A stretch of DNA of 64,000 bases from Bowmanella denitrificans (GTDB lineage: Bacteria; Pseudomonadota; Gammaproteobacteria; Enterobacterales; Alteromonadaceae). Below, piece after piece: positions 43,439-53,287 of this stretch (the first letter of the stretch is position 1; each line of letters begins with the position of its first letter). The translations under genes and the position numbers were made by a program. The DNA is taken from NCBI RefSeq assembly GCF_002887595.1, contig NZ_PEBU01000004.1:1-64000 (forward strand), in the 5' to 3' direction. A model generated the notes under the pieces. The model was not told the origin of the DNA. It searched no databases and worked only from the letters and a program-made list of their open reading frames with translations.

Positions 43439-44647
43439 ATGAACTTGTACCTCGCGTTCCTTATATCCCTGGTATTTCCCTTCGCTGCGACGGCCAACGA
43501 GGTGGTGCATTTCAATAATTTTTTCCAGCGTTATGAGGCTGTGGGGCAGTCAGGAGTTTATCAACTAAAAGCTGGGGAAGTTGAATTCCGTATTTCCAAC
43601 AGGGTTGTCATCAAAGCTCTGCCATCGTTGAGTCAATCGGAAATCGCCAGACTGGATAGGAATGTCGTAAGTATCACTGAGCTCTATCTGGCAAAGGATT
43701 TCAATTATCTGATGATAGAACTGACATCGCCCGAACACCTGACACAGATTATTGATCTACTGGAGTTGCATCCAAAGGTACTGCTTGCTCAGCCAGACAT
43801 ACTGCAGCTGAACCGCTTAAGCGGCCTTGATCGGGATATACGCCGGAATGAAACAATGGTGTCAGAGCAGATAGGCGTCTCTGTAGAGAATACTTCGATG
43901 CCACAACACGCTGAGCCTGATTTACACATCCTGCCCGAAAGGGAAGCTGTCAGGGTTGCCATTATCGATGACGGTTTTGATCTGACCCATCCTGAATTTA
44001 CTTCGACCAAAGTGGCTTTCCAGTATGACACTGAAACCCGGACCCTTGATGCATCCCCGAAGCTACCTCAGGACAGCCATGGAACCAGAATTGCCGGGAT
44101 ACTGTTTGCGGACCGAAATGGTAATGAAGTTGAAGGGCTGATTCCCGGGGCAACATTGATTGCCATTAGGCAACCCAATACCTGGACCTCCCAGACATTG
44201 CTGGCGTTCCAGGTAGCCCGGCTGGCCGGCGCGGATGTGATCAATTGCAGCTGGCACAGTGAGTGGTTGCTGGAGCCGGTCCGAGATGTTGTTCATGATC
44301 TCGCAACTTCAGGTCGGGAGGGAAAAGGAATCGCAGTAGTTTTTGCGGCCGGCAATGATGGGATAGTGCTAGCGCCAAACTTGCATGAGGCCAGCATTGA
44401 AGAAGCGATTGTTATCGGAGCTAAAACAAAAAGTGGGGTAAAAGCCCGTTACAGCAACTGGGGGGAGAGTGTTGATGGCTATCTTGATGGCAGCAGCTAT
44501 CTGTCAACGGCGAACAAAGGTGGCTTTAGCAAAATTAATGGAACCTCACTGGCCGCTGCGAGGGCCAGTGGTGTTATCGCTGAGCTATTGGCGACCCATC
44601 CCGAAATGACATTAGTGGATATCGAGCGTCACATCAGAAATTATTAA
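43439..44647 (+). CDS. Secreted subtilisin-like serine protease (S8) with propeptide
   Basis: 402 residues from the ATG at 43439, chosen because a signal peptide begins there ('NLYLAFLISLVFPFAATA'); longer in-frame starts at 43385 and 43313 would bury it and overlap the collar gene. A propeptide-like region (about 25-150) precedes the catalytic domain. The triad is D177 in 'VAIIDDGFDLTHPEF', H214 in 'DSHGTRIAG' and S370 in 'NGTSLAAARASG', with oxyanion N306 in 'FAAGNDG'. It should be an active periplasmic or exported protease. It follows the third collar gene by 86 bases on the same strand, so processing of the collar proteins or the giant protein is a natural inference. Confidence 0.88.
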   Translation: MNLYLAFLISLVFPFAATANEVVHFNNFFQRYEAVGQSGVYQLKAGEVEFRISNRVVIKALPSLSQSEIARLDRNVVSITELYLAKDFNYLMIELTSPEHLTQIIDLLELHPKVLLAQPDILQLNRLSGLDRDIRRNETMVSEQIGVSVENTSMPQHAEPDLHILPEREAVRVAIIDDGFDLTHPEFTSTKVAFQYDTETRTLDASPKLPQDSHGTRIAGILFADRNGNEVEGLIPGATLIAIRQPNTWTSQTLLAFQVARLAGADVINCSWHSEWLLEPVRDVVHDLATSGREGKGIAVVFAAGNDGIVLAPNLHEASIEEAIVIGAKTKSGVKARYSNWGESVDGYLDGSSYLSTANKGGFSKINGTSLAAARASGVIAELLATHPEMTLVDIERHIRNY

Positions 44648-44691
44648 GCAGGGAGTGGTACAACAAATGAGAGGCTATACAGGATTGGTGA

Positions 44692-46005
44692 ATGTTTGAG
44701 GAAACGAATAGTTTGAAGGACCAGTACAAGGAAATGGATTACGGTGCTGAATACAGTGCGAATCTGCCGGCAATTCTAAAGCATTTAAATGTGTCTTTGA
44801 TCTTTACCTCATATCAGGCAGGACGCTTGATGCTGGTTCGCAGTGATGGTCAGTCGCTGGATATTAATTTCAAAAGGTTTTCGCGCCCTATGGGCATCTC
44901 GGTCACAGAAGACTCGGTGACGCTGGGCATATTTACCCAGGTCCTGAGATTTCAAAGAGAGGACGGGTTGCTGGAAAAGATAAAACAGCCGCTGGAGAGA
45001 ATCGAAGACGATATTACGGCCCCGAGGGTTGATTCTGATAAAGCAAAAAAAGGGCTGGATGACCCTTTGGAGCAGTCCGGTTTTGACCTGCCCCTTTCTG
45101 CCCTGGCGGAAAGTGAGGAAGACCTGGAAAGACTTGAACGTCAGTTGAAGCTTTGGCAGGAATATCAGGAGTCCCTGTTTCAGCCCGCAGACCCGCGTGT
45201 GGACGCGTGTTTTATCACCCGGTCCGCACATTACTCCGGCATGATCAACATTCATGATATTGACTGGGGTGATGACGGATTATGGGCCGTCAATTCTAGT
45301 TTTTCATGTTTATGTACCCTAGAGCCGGATTTCAGTTTTGTTCCTCAATGGAAACCTCCGTTTATTTCAGAGCTGGCACCGGAAGATCGTTGCCATCTGA
45401 ATGGTATGGCGCTTAAAAATGGTCGACCAGGGTATGTCACAACTTTCTCTAAGGATAACCAGGCAACTAACTGGCGAAATAGGGCAGGTAAGTTTGAAGG
45501 AACACTGATAGATGTTCAGAAAAACGAAATTCTGCTTGAGAATTTGTCGATGCCTCATTCCCCACGTTGGTATCAGGGGCGGGTTTATTTTTGCAACTCT
45601 GGGCAGGGCGAGATTTGCAGCTACAACCCTGATACAGGAGACCTGAAAACCATCGCGGAGGTTCCGGGCTTTACCAGAGGCATAAGTTTTTACGGACCAT
45701 TAATGTTTGTCGGCCTGTCAAAAGTTCGTAAGTCGGACGTGACCCGCCCGGCTCCCCTTGGGGAAAAGTATGACGAAACATATTCTGGAATTTGGGTATT
45801 TAATCTGGAAGACGGTACTCAGGTTGGGCAAATCAGATTCAGCGGAAACGTTGATCAGATATACGACGTGGCTGTTTTGCCCGGCTGCAGTTTTCCAGAA
45901 GTAATTGAGCCCTCTCATCCAAGAATGAGGAATCATTTCTGCTTTCCACCGTTACAAAGTGGAATGGGCAGAGGACTGGCTACCAGTTTGGGTGATCTCA
46001 TATAA
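44692..46005 (+). CDS. TIGR03032 family (DUF4915) protein, beta-propeller-like
   Basis: 437 residues. The family signature is strong: 'HLNGMALKNGRPGYVTTFSK', 'NLSMPHSPRWYQGRVYFCNS', 'IAEVPGFTRGISFYGPLMFV' and 'GLSKVRKSDV' with 'YSGIWVFNL' near the end. Repeated short beta segments fit a propeller fold. An acidic Leu/Glu-rich insert of about 80 residues (about 100-165) interrupts the N-terminal part and looks coiled-coil-like. No signal peptide, so probably cytoplasmic. The function of the family is unknown to me. It lies 44 bases after the protease gene and 71 before the giant gene. Confidence 0.88.
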   Translation: MFEETNSLKDQYKEMDYGAEYSANLPAILKHLNVSLIFTSYQAGRLMLVRSDGQSLDINFKRFSRPMGISVTEDSVTLGIFTQVLRFQREDGLLEKIKQPLERIEDDITAPRVDSDKAKKGLDDPLEQSGFDLPLSALAESEEDLERLERQLKLWQEYQESLFQPADPRVDACFITRSAHYSGMINIHDIDWGDDGLWAVNSSFSCLCTLEPDFSFVPQWKPPFISELAPEDRCHLNGMALKNGRPGYVTTFSKDNQATNWRNRAGKFEGTLIDVQKNEILLENLSMPHSPRWYQGRVYFCNSGQGEICSYNPDTGDLKTIAEVPGFTRGISFYGPLMFVGLSKVRKSDVTRPAPLGEKYDETYSGIWVFNLEDGTQVGQIRFSGNVDQIYDVAVLPGCSFPEVIEPSHPRMRNHFCFPPLQSGMGRGLATSLGDLI

Positions 46006-46076
46006 AGCTTGCGTAAGATTGCTGGCGACATGCTTGGCAATAGCATATTTGTTAATAAGATAGGGTAGGTAAAACG

Positions 46077-49000
46077 ATGACCCGCAGAAGCAGTTCTATT
46101 CGCGATAGACTAAACTTGGCTGTTAAGGCTGGTATACCGGCAATGATGCTGGCTCAGCCCGGCGTTGCCTCAGTGCGATCCTCCTCAGGGGCCCAGTCAA
46201 GATACCGGTCGCAATTTTATACATCGGTAGTAGCAACGTCGCAGAAGCATGCTTCTGACCTCACAGACAGGAAAAGTAAGAATCCGTTCTCGGTGTACAG
46301 CCGCAATGCGCGTTCTCTCAGTCATGTGGACAGTCTATCCTGGGACAATCTAAGCGGAGAGAACGCAAACAGGGAAAACCGTCAGCCGGAAACAGATGCG
46401 TTTAATTTCCTCAGAGAAAACGGTCTGCTGAATGAGGCACCGGTCGTTACGAGTGAATTGAGTGGCGATCTTTCCGGGTATACCGGTCGCAAAAGTTTCA
46501 CTTCCTGTACTGTATTGCCAAGTGTTTACACAACAAAATATGCCTGTACCGGTGCTGGTCATAATTGGAACAGCGGCGGTAACAACGCCCCCACCAATAT
46601 CGGCCTGGACAATAGCAGTATAGGTGATGCTTCCACCGGTGCCGGTGCAGTGATTGGTAGTCTGAGTACTACCGATGCAGATGGAGGCGACACACATACT
46701 TACTCACTAGTCACTAATGGTGCGTCGGGCAGCGGTAGTTGTGGTGCTTCTGGCGATGATGATAATGCCAGCTTCCAGGTTGATAATGCCAATAAAGACC
46801 TGGAAACCGCAGGTAGTGTCACAGCTGGAAGCTACAACGTTTGTATACAGACCCACGATGGTACGGATTCATTCCAGAAAACCTTCTCGATCACCGTCAG
46901 TGATACGACGGCTCCCGCCTTTGAAAATGCCACCCCCTCTGTTGGAACATTAACATTCACTGGCGGCACCTTATCTGTTGACTTAAATGAGGAAGGAACA
47001 GCCTACTATGTTGTCGTGGCAGATGGCGCGGGGGCACCCAGTGCCGGCCAGGTCAAAGCGGGCCAGGACAGCGGCGGAGGGGCGCCCCTCACCAGCGGCA
47101 GTTTTGCCACCGCTGGCACGACAGGGAGTGAAGCATTTACAGGGTTGTCGGCAGGGACTGCATATGATCTCTATGCTGTGGCTGAGGATGATGAGGGAAG
47201 CCCTAACCTGCAAGCCTCTGCCACCTTGGTAAATTTCACCACGGCTTCCCCCAACAGTGATGGCGATCTGAGTGCCGCTGGTGGTGTGTCTGAACCCATG
47301 GGGCTGGATACCACTGTGGATACAGTTGGTGAAGCTGTCAATGTGTTTGACTTTACCTTATCGGACGGTGGGACATCAGATGGTCTTGCCATGGCAATCT
47401 CTCAGGTTGTGGTCAATGTGTCTGGTACTTCAACGGACACTGAAAGGGCAAATATCACCTGGCGCTTGAATGGAAACGATGCGTCCAATGTAACAGGCGT
47501 TTACAACGCAGGCTCTGATACCATCACATTTTCAGGCTTAAGTATTTCCGTTGCAAACGGCAGCAGCGAAACCTATACCGTCAATGCTTATTACAATAAC
47601 AACTCGGCTGTTACAGAAGACCATACGGTGATACTGAGTGTTGATGGTGATACGGATCTGACTGTGGCAGGCTCAGGGACCCAAATGGGCATAACCTCGG
47701 CGGTGACCAATGGCACTGGCACTACTTTGGATGTGGTTGCATCGACCCTGGTATTTACGACACAGCCATCCGGTTCCACCTCTGGTTCAGCCATAAGTAC
47801 ACAACCGGTAGTCGCTGCGCGGGACGCATTTGGTAATACCGACTTGGATTTTGCCGAAACTGTCACGCTGACTGAATCCAGTGCAGGGACGCTTTCTGGT
47901 GATGTGGATATTATGGCGGTGAACGGGGTTTCAACCTTTACTAACCTGATTTATACCGCAACCGCTGATCAGCAGAGCTTTACCTTAACCGCTAACGATG
48001 AAGATGGCGTGGGGACTAACTTGCCAGCGGTGGATGCTAACCCAGTGACCTCAGATGTTGTGGCGACCAAGCTGGTGTTCAGCACACAACCCGCACCAAC
48101 GTCTATTACCACTGGCATTAGCAACAGTTTTTCCACCGTGCCGGTGGTGCAAGCCCAGGACGTCAACAATGTTACTGATACTGGCTATAGCACAGACATA
48201 GTGTTGTCTGTGACTGACCCGAATGACAGTGTGGTAGATGGAACGGTAAATAGTCTGACTGGTACAGGGGACCAAGACGGTTCTGGCACCACAGTGACGC
48301 TGACACCTGCATCAGGCTCGGCTACCTTTACTGGCTTGGCTATTCAATACACCAATAACGCATTGGTGGATACGCTGGCTCTTCGCGCTACATCTGGTGG
48401 TCTGACAGCCGTTAACAGTACCAATATTACCTCCGGAACGCCCCCTACAGTGACAGACGGTAATATCAGCATCAGTGGCGACAGTGGACAGGGCGGGGCG
48501 TATAAAACGGGCGACACAGTGACGGTCACCTGGAATAACAGTGCAGGAGGTGACAATAACAGTGGCATCACAGCGGTTAGCGTCGACTTCAGTGCGTTTG
48601 GTGGTGGGGCGGCAGTGGCAGCCAGCGAGAATGCGGGTGTCTGGACGGCAACCTATACCATCACCAGTGGTACAGTGGATGGTACCAATCTGAATGTGTC
48701 GGTGTCGGTCACAGGCTCCAGTGGCGTCACCACCAGGTCAGATACCACCAATGCCACGGTAGATAACCAGGCACCGGTTGTGACTGATGGCAATATTAGT
48801 GTGTCGGGTGCCAGTGGTATCGGTGGGGCGTTTAAATCCGGTGACCAGGTGACGGTGAGTTGGAATAACAGTGCTGGGGGCGATAACAACAGTGACACCT
48901 TGAATGGTGTGACTGTCAATTTCAGCGCCTTTGGCGGTGGCAGTGCTGTGGCAGCCAGCGAGAATGCAGGCATTTGGAGCGCCACTTATACCCTGGCAGA

Positions 49001-52000
49001 TGGTCTCGATGGCAGTAACTGGAATGCATCGGTGAGGGTGGTGGATAATGCGGGTAACAGCACCACCACGGCCGATACCAGCAATGCCAGAGTGGATAGC
49101 ACATTGCCGGTGGTCCCCGTGTTAGGTTCGCCTACTGAGGCGATATTTATCAATGCCGCCAACTACCAGCTACAAGGTACCCATAGCGAAAATGCGGTCA
49201 GTATTGAGCTGGAAGAATATCTGGATGTTTGCGGCACGCTGGAATACACCTTTGTTGATAGTATTGCGGTGGCGTCCAACAGTTGGCAGTTTACGCGAGC
49301 CTTAAATCAGGATAGCGAGCATCAGTACCGCATAAGGGCAGTAGATGCAGTGGGCAATGCATCGAGTTATGTGGTGGTGCCGCTGATAATAGAAGATTCC
49401 ACTGCCCCGGTTGCTGCGGTGGTGACCACACCGGCTGCGCCCCAGTCTGTGACCAGTGCCAGTCAGACAATCAGCGGTACGCATAGTGAAAATGGTATTA
49501 CGGTGGCTCTGTATGCCGACAGCAATAACGATGGCATAGCAGATAACAGCACAGTGCTGGCAAGTGGGCAAGTCGCAACCAACGCCTGGACATTAAGCGC
49601 CCCACTAAGCATTGGTGCCAATAACTTTGTGGTGGTGGCTAAAGACAAAGCCGACAATAGTTCTGCGGCAGTGGATGTGCCTACCCTGACTCGCACCAAT
49701 TCAACGCCACCGCCACCTACCAATATTGCACCGCAAATCAGCGGGGCTCCTGCAGGTTCTGTAAATGCCGGGCAGTCCTACAGTTTTATTCCATCGGCTG
49801 CAGATGCCGACGGAGACAGCCTGACTTTTAGCATCGGCAATCAGCCTGGTTGGGCTACCTTTAATCCACTGACCGGCGCCTTAACAGGTACCCCAGGTAA
49901 TGCACAGGCTGGTATCTTTACCGGCATAGTGATCACTGTTAGCGATGGCCAGGCAACAGCGTCCCTGCCTGCTTTTAATATTCAGGTTAATGCTGTAGCA
50001 AGTCCAGTGGGACAAAATATGCAGCTAAGTGGCGCTGAAGATCAAGGTCTGACCATCACCCCCCAATTGCAGGATCCGCAGGGACAGGCGCTGACGATCG
50101 AACTGGTTGGTGGGCCAACTCATGGCACGCTCAACAGTGCAGGTCTTGGTTGGCACTACCAGCCCGACAAGGATTACCATGGCGAAGATAGCTTTAGTTA
50201 TCGTGTCAGGGCGGGTCAGCAGAATTCTGAAGACTATTCTGTAACGATTCAGCTGTCGCCGGTAAACGATGCTCCTGTGGCCATGGCCGATGAGTTGGTG
50301 TTAGCTTTTAATCAAAGCGGCAATTATAGCCTGGACGTACTATCAAACGACAACGATGTGGATGGCGATACCCTGCAGATCCAAAGCGCCAGAACCAGTG
50401 TCGGCAGCGTCACCGTATCTGCGGGCCGGTTGAACTGGCAGCCTCCTGCAGGCTATCAGGGCTCTGCAGGTCTGAGTTACCGCATCAGTGATGGGCAGGG
50501 CGGAACCAGTCAAACTACTGTCAATGCCAGTATTGAGGGGGGCGATACGTCTGCCCCCATTGTCACCCCGCCCGCTGATATCACCGTAAACGCCACCGGA
50601 TTGTTTACTAAAGTGGACCTGGGCAGCGCCACCGCGAGTGACAGCCAGGGCAATGCATTAGCTGTGTCGTTGGTGGCCGGAAACACCTTATTAGCACCAG
50701 GTTTACATAAAGTTTATTGGCAAGCCACTGACAGTGCCGGCCGTAGTAATACGGCGAGCCAAACGGTGCGCGTTGTTCCGCTTGTGTCTCTGAGTAAGGA
50801 TCAGGTGGTTTCTGAAGGAAATCAGGTCACGATACGCGCAATACTAAATGGCCCCAGTCCGGAATATCCTGTTTCTATTCCTTATTCGGTGAGCGGCAGT
50901 GCTGATGCTGCAGACCATGATTTGCAAGATGGGGTGATGAACATTGCCGCTGGGCTGGAAAGCTCAGTCAGTTTTTCTATCTTGTCCGATGCCTTGGCAG
51001 AACCTGAAGAAAGCGTGGTGATAGGCCTGAGTCCATCTTTGAATCTGGGGGCAAGATCCAGCACCCGGATCAGTATAAGAGATGGCAATATTGCGCCAAA
51101 AATTAGTTTAAGTGTGCAGCAGCAGGGTAAAACGCAGCTCAGTGTCAGTCAGGAAGGTGGTAATGTCACCGTCTTTGCGCAAGTAACAGACCCTAATCCT
51201 TCAGACCAGATAACGCTGGAATGGCAATCTGGCTTCGACAACCTTAGCACCGCTGATAATGAGTTTGTGTTTAACCCAAGCAGTGTATCGCCAGGAATAT
51301 ACTCTGTGACGCTATTGGCCAGTGATAATGGCAATCCTAACCTCATTGCCAGGGAAAGCGTATTTGTTGACGTTGCAGCCAGTCTGCCGGAACTGACCGA
51401 TGCTGATACTGATGGTGATTTGATTCCTGATAACGAGGAAGGGTTTGCCGATAGCGATGCTGATGGTATTCCGGATTACCTGGATGCGATTAATGAATGC
51501 AACGTTATGCCTGAGACACTGGAAACCAGATTGGGCTTTTTGGCTGAGGGCGAGCCTGGCGCCTGCTTACGCAAAGGCAGTGTTGCCGCTACCAACAGAT
51601 TGGGTGGCTTGCAACTAGGTGAAGAGCAGATGACTAATCAGCTTCCGGGTGATGACGGGGCCGTTAATGTGGGCGGATTGTTCGATTTCATCGCTTATGG
51701 TTTGCCTGAAGCTGGTCAAAGCTACAGGCTGGTGATCCCGCAGCAGTTGCCTGTGCCGCAGGGGGGAGTGTATCGCAAATTTGTCAGTGGTCAGTGGCAA
51801 GACTTTGTGCTTGATGCTGACAATCAGGTCTTCAGCACCTTAGGGGAACCGGGTATTTGTCCTCCTCCTGGTGATGCTCAATGGCAATCTGGATTAACAC
51901 CAGGTCATCACTGTGTGCAGCTACAAATTCAAGACGGCGGTCCCAACGATGATGATGGTGTAGCCAATGGCAGTATTGTGGATCCTGGCGGCGTGGCAGT

Positions 52001-52664
52001 GCCTTTGAACGGTAATCAGCAGCCTCTGGCACAGGACGATGTGGTCAGTATGACCTGGAATACCAGTATTGAGCTTGATGTGCTGGCTAATGATCAGGAC
52101 AGTGATGGTGACAGTCTGACCATCAGTAGCGCTTCTGTTGAGCTGGGACAGGTGGTTATAGAAAACAACAAACTGCACTTTACCCCGCCGCAGGATTACG
52201 GCGGGGTGATAAACATCAGTTATAGTATCAGTGATGGAAAAGGCGGCACTTCTACCGCTAATGTACAAGTGACAATCGTGGCTAATCAGTCTCCCATAGC
52301 CCTACCTGACGAGGCTACAACCGAACAGGGCACTGCCTTGAACATTGTTGTGATGAGCAACGATTCGGATCCTGATGGCGATCCGCTGACTCTGATATCT
52401 GCCAGTGCGCAAAGGGGCAATGTCAGTATCAATGCTGACGGTACCCTGCGTTATAGCCCGGAAGCCGGCTTTAGCGGCACTGATGTGATTACTTACCTGA
52501 TTGAAGACAATAACGGAGCTCAGGCACAGGGCCTGGTCAGTGTCACGGTGAAAGCGATGGAGAAAGTCACTGTGGTAAATAAGAGTAGTGGCGGGGGACT
52601 TGGCGCATGGCTTGTGCTGCTGATGCTACTTAGCATGTTCAGAGGCAGGGAGAAAAATCTGTGA
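46077..52664 (+). CDS. Giant modular surface protein with GlyGly-CTERM anchor
   Basis: 2195 residues. In order: a 150-residue N-terminal region with a weak, atypical signal ('LAVKAGIPAMMLAQPGVASV'); a cadherin-like domain (about 165-275); fibronectin-like and bacterial Ig-like domains (275-660); two near-identical modules with 'VTDGNIS.SG' and 'TWNNSAGGDNNS' (789-1010); more Ig/He_PIG domains (1011-1395); a cadherin-like domain (1396-1490); an HYR domain (1492-1570); a Calx-beta domain (1570-1680); a calcium-binding repeat 'DADTDGDLIPDNEEG' and 'DSDADGIPDYLD' (about 1774-1800); a choice-of-anchor U-like domain ending 'GGPNDDDGVANGSIVDPGGV' (1801-1970); two more cadherin-like domains; and a C-terminal 'SSGGGLGAWLVLLMLLSMF' plus Arg/Lys tail, a GlyGly-CTERM sorting signal. 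It is predicted to be exported, processed by a rhombosortase and displayed as an adhesin or matrix protein. Confidence 0.88.
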   Translation: MTRRSSSIRDRLNLAVKAGIPAMMLAQPGVASVRSSSGAQSRYRSQFYTSVVATSQKHASDLTDRKSKNPFSVYSRNARSLSHVDSLSWDNLSGENANRENRQPETDAFNFLRENGLLNEAPVVTSELSGDLSGYTGRKSFTSCTVLPSVYTTKYACTGAGHNWNSGGNNAPTNIGLDNSSIGDASTGAGAVIGSLSTTDADGGDTHTYSLVTNGASGSGSCGASGDDDNASFQVDNANKDLETAGSVTAGSYNVCIQTHDGTDSFQKTFSITVSDTTAPAFENATPSVGTLTFTGGTLSVDLNEEGTAYYVVVADGAGAPSAGQVKAGQDSGGGAPLTSGSFATAGTTGSEAFTGLSAGTAYDLYAVAEDDEGSPNLQASATLVNFTTASPNSDGDLSAAGGVSEPMGLDTTVDTVGEAVNVFDFTLSDGGTSDGLAMAISQVVVNVSGTSTDTERANITWRLNGNDASNVTGVYNAGSDTITFSGLSISVANGSSETYTVNAYYNNNSAVTEDHTVILSVDGDTDLTVAGSGTQMGITSAVTNGTGTTLDVVASTLVFTTQPSGSTSGSAISTQPVVAARDAFGNTDLDFAETVTLTESSAGTLSGDVDIMAVNGVSTFTNLIYTATADQQSFTLTANDEDGVGTNLPAVDANPVTSDVVATKLVFSTQPAPTSITTGISNSFSTVPVVQAQDVNNVTDTGYSTDIVLSVTDPNDSVVDGTVNSLTGTGDQDGSGTTVTLTPASGSATFTGLAIQYTNNALVDTLALRATSGGLTAVNSTNITSGTPPTVTDGNISISGDSGQGGAYKTGDTVTVTWNNSAGGDNNSGITAVSVDFSAFGGGAAVAASENAGVWTATYTITSGTVDGTNLNVSVSVTGSSGVTTRSDTTNATVDNQAPVVTDGNISVSGASGIGGAFKSGDQVTVSWNNSAGGDNNSDTLNGVTVNFSAFGGGSAVAASENAGIWSATYTLADGLDGSNWNASVRVVDNAGNSTTTADTSNARVDSTLPVVPVLGSPTEAIFINAANYQLQGTHSENAVSIELEEYLDVCGTLEYTFVDSIAVASNSWQFTRALNQDSEHQYRIRAVDAVGNASSYVVVPLIIEDSTAPVAAVVTTPAAPQSVTSASQTISGTHSENGITVALYADSNNDGIADNSTVLASGQVATNAWTLSAPLSIGANNFVVVAKDKADNSSAAVDVPTLTRTNSTPPPPTNIAPQISGAPAGSVNAGQSYSFIPSAADADGDSLTFSIGNQPGWATFNPLTGALTGTPGNAQAGIFTGIVITVSDGQATASLPAFNIQVNAVASPVGQNMQLSGAEDQGLTITPQLQDPQGQALTIELVGGPTHGTLNSAGLGWHYQPDKDYHGEDSFSYRVRAGQQNSEDYSVTIQLSPVNDAPVAMADELVLAFNQSGNYSLDVLSNDNDVDGDTLQIQSARTSVGSVTVSAGRLNWQPPAGYQGSAGLSYRISDGQGGTSQTTVNASIEGGDTSAPIVTPPADITVNATGLFTKVDLGSATASDSQGNALAVSLVAGNTLLAPGLHKVYWQATDSAGRSNTASQTVRVVPLVSLSKDQVVSEGNQVTIRAILNGPSPEYPVSIPYSVSGSADAADHDLQDGVMNIAAGLESSVSFSILSDALAEPEESVVIGLSPSLNLGARSSTRISIRDGNIAPKISLSVQQQGKTQLSVSQEGGNVTVFAQVTDPNPSDQITLEWQSGFDNLSTADNEFVFNPSSVSPGIYSVTLLASDNGNPNLIARESVFVDVAASLPELTDADTDGDLIPDNEEGFADSDADGIPDYLDAINECNVMPETLETRLGFLAEGEPGACLRKGSVAATNRLGGLQLGEEQMTNQLPGDDGAVNVGGLFDFIAYGLPEAGQSYRLVIPQQLPVPQGGVYRKFVSGQWQDFVLDADNQVFSTLGEPGICPPPGDAQWQSGLTPGHHCVQLQIQDGGPNDDDGVANGSIVDPGGVAVPLNGNQQPLAQDDVVSMTWNTSIELDVLANDQDSDGDSLTISSASVELGQVVIENNKLHFTPPQDYGGVINISYSISDGKGGTSTANVQVTIVANQSPIALPDEATTEQGTALNIVVMSNDSDPDGDPLTLISASAQRGNVSINADGTLRYSPEAGFSGTDVITYLIEDNNGAQAQGLVSVTVKAMEKVTVVNKSSGGGLGAWLVLLMLLSMFRGREKNL

Positions 52665-53242
52665 TGAAATATAGGATGCTATTACTGGCAGGTTTGACCT
52701 GCAGCCAACTGGTTTGGGCCACAACAGATTTACGTGTCAGTCTGGGTTACAGTGATACCGATATATCAGACATGGGGTCGGTTCAGTTTGCCCAGGTTGA
52801 TGACAGCAGTGTCAGTTGGGGGCTTGAACTAGGCTATGAGTATGCGCCAGGGTGGCGGCTATTTGCAGGCTACCAGGACTTGGGACATGCTGAACTGCAA
52901 ATCAAAGATGTCGTGATTTCCCAGCAAAACTTGCCAGTTAGCCTTAAAGAGCTGGCCCCTATACTGCCCAGTGGCTTTACTCTGGGATTGGATGCCAGGC
53001 TCTGGCAACACAACCAATGGCTACTTAGCGGCTCCTTTGGTTTGTATAGTTGGCAAGCGGATATTGACAGTCGTGTTGGTGCCAGCAGGCAGCAAAGCCA
53101 TCTGAGTGATACGGACTGGCTGATGGGGGCGCAGCTCTCTTATAAGTTTAATCAGCGATGGTCGTTACTAACTGGTTATCGTCACTATGCTTTAGATGAG
53201 CCTGTAGGAGAATGGCGGTTGGGAGCGGAATATCGGTTTTAA
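52664..53242 (+). CDS. Small outer-membrane beta-barrel protein
   Basis: 192 residues. The ATG at 52664 overlaps the giant gene's TGA by one base; a GTG one codon earlier is the alternative start. A signal peptide ('RMLLLAGLTCSQLVWA') is followed by alternating strands such as 'SVSWGLELGYEYAPGWRLFA' and ends in 'WRLGAEYRF' with a terminal Phe, typical of 8-strand OmpA/OmpW-like barrels. Tight coupling to the giant gene suggests a partner in its surface display or anchoring; that is inference. A strong terminator follows. Confidence 0.85.
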   Translation: MKYRMLLLAGLTCSQLVWATTDLRVSLGYSDTDISDMGSVQFAQVDDSSVSWGLELGYEYAPGWRLFAGYQDLGHAELQIKDVVISQQNLPVSLKELAPILPSGFTLGLDARLWQHNQWLLSGSFGLYSWQADIDSRVGASRQQSHLSDTDWLMGAQLSYKFNQRWSLLTGYRHYALDEPVGEWRLGAEYRF

Positions 53243-53246
53243 ATAA

Positions 53247-53273
53247 AAAAGGGTGACCAGCAGTCACCCTTTT
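53247..53273. terminator. Bidirectional intrinsic terminator
   Basis: AAAAGGGTGAC (53247-53257), loop CAGCA, GTCACCCTTTT (53263-53273). A-run on one side and T-run on the other make it functional in both directions. It ends the plus-strand accessory run and the minus-strand suhB gene. Confidence 0.93.
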
Positions 53274-53287
53274 CCATGTATATAGAG

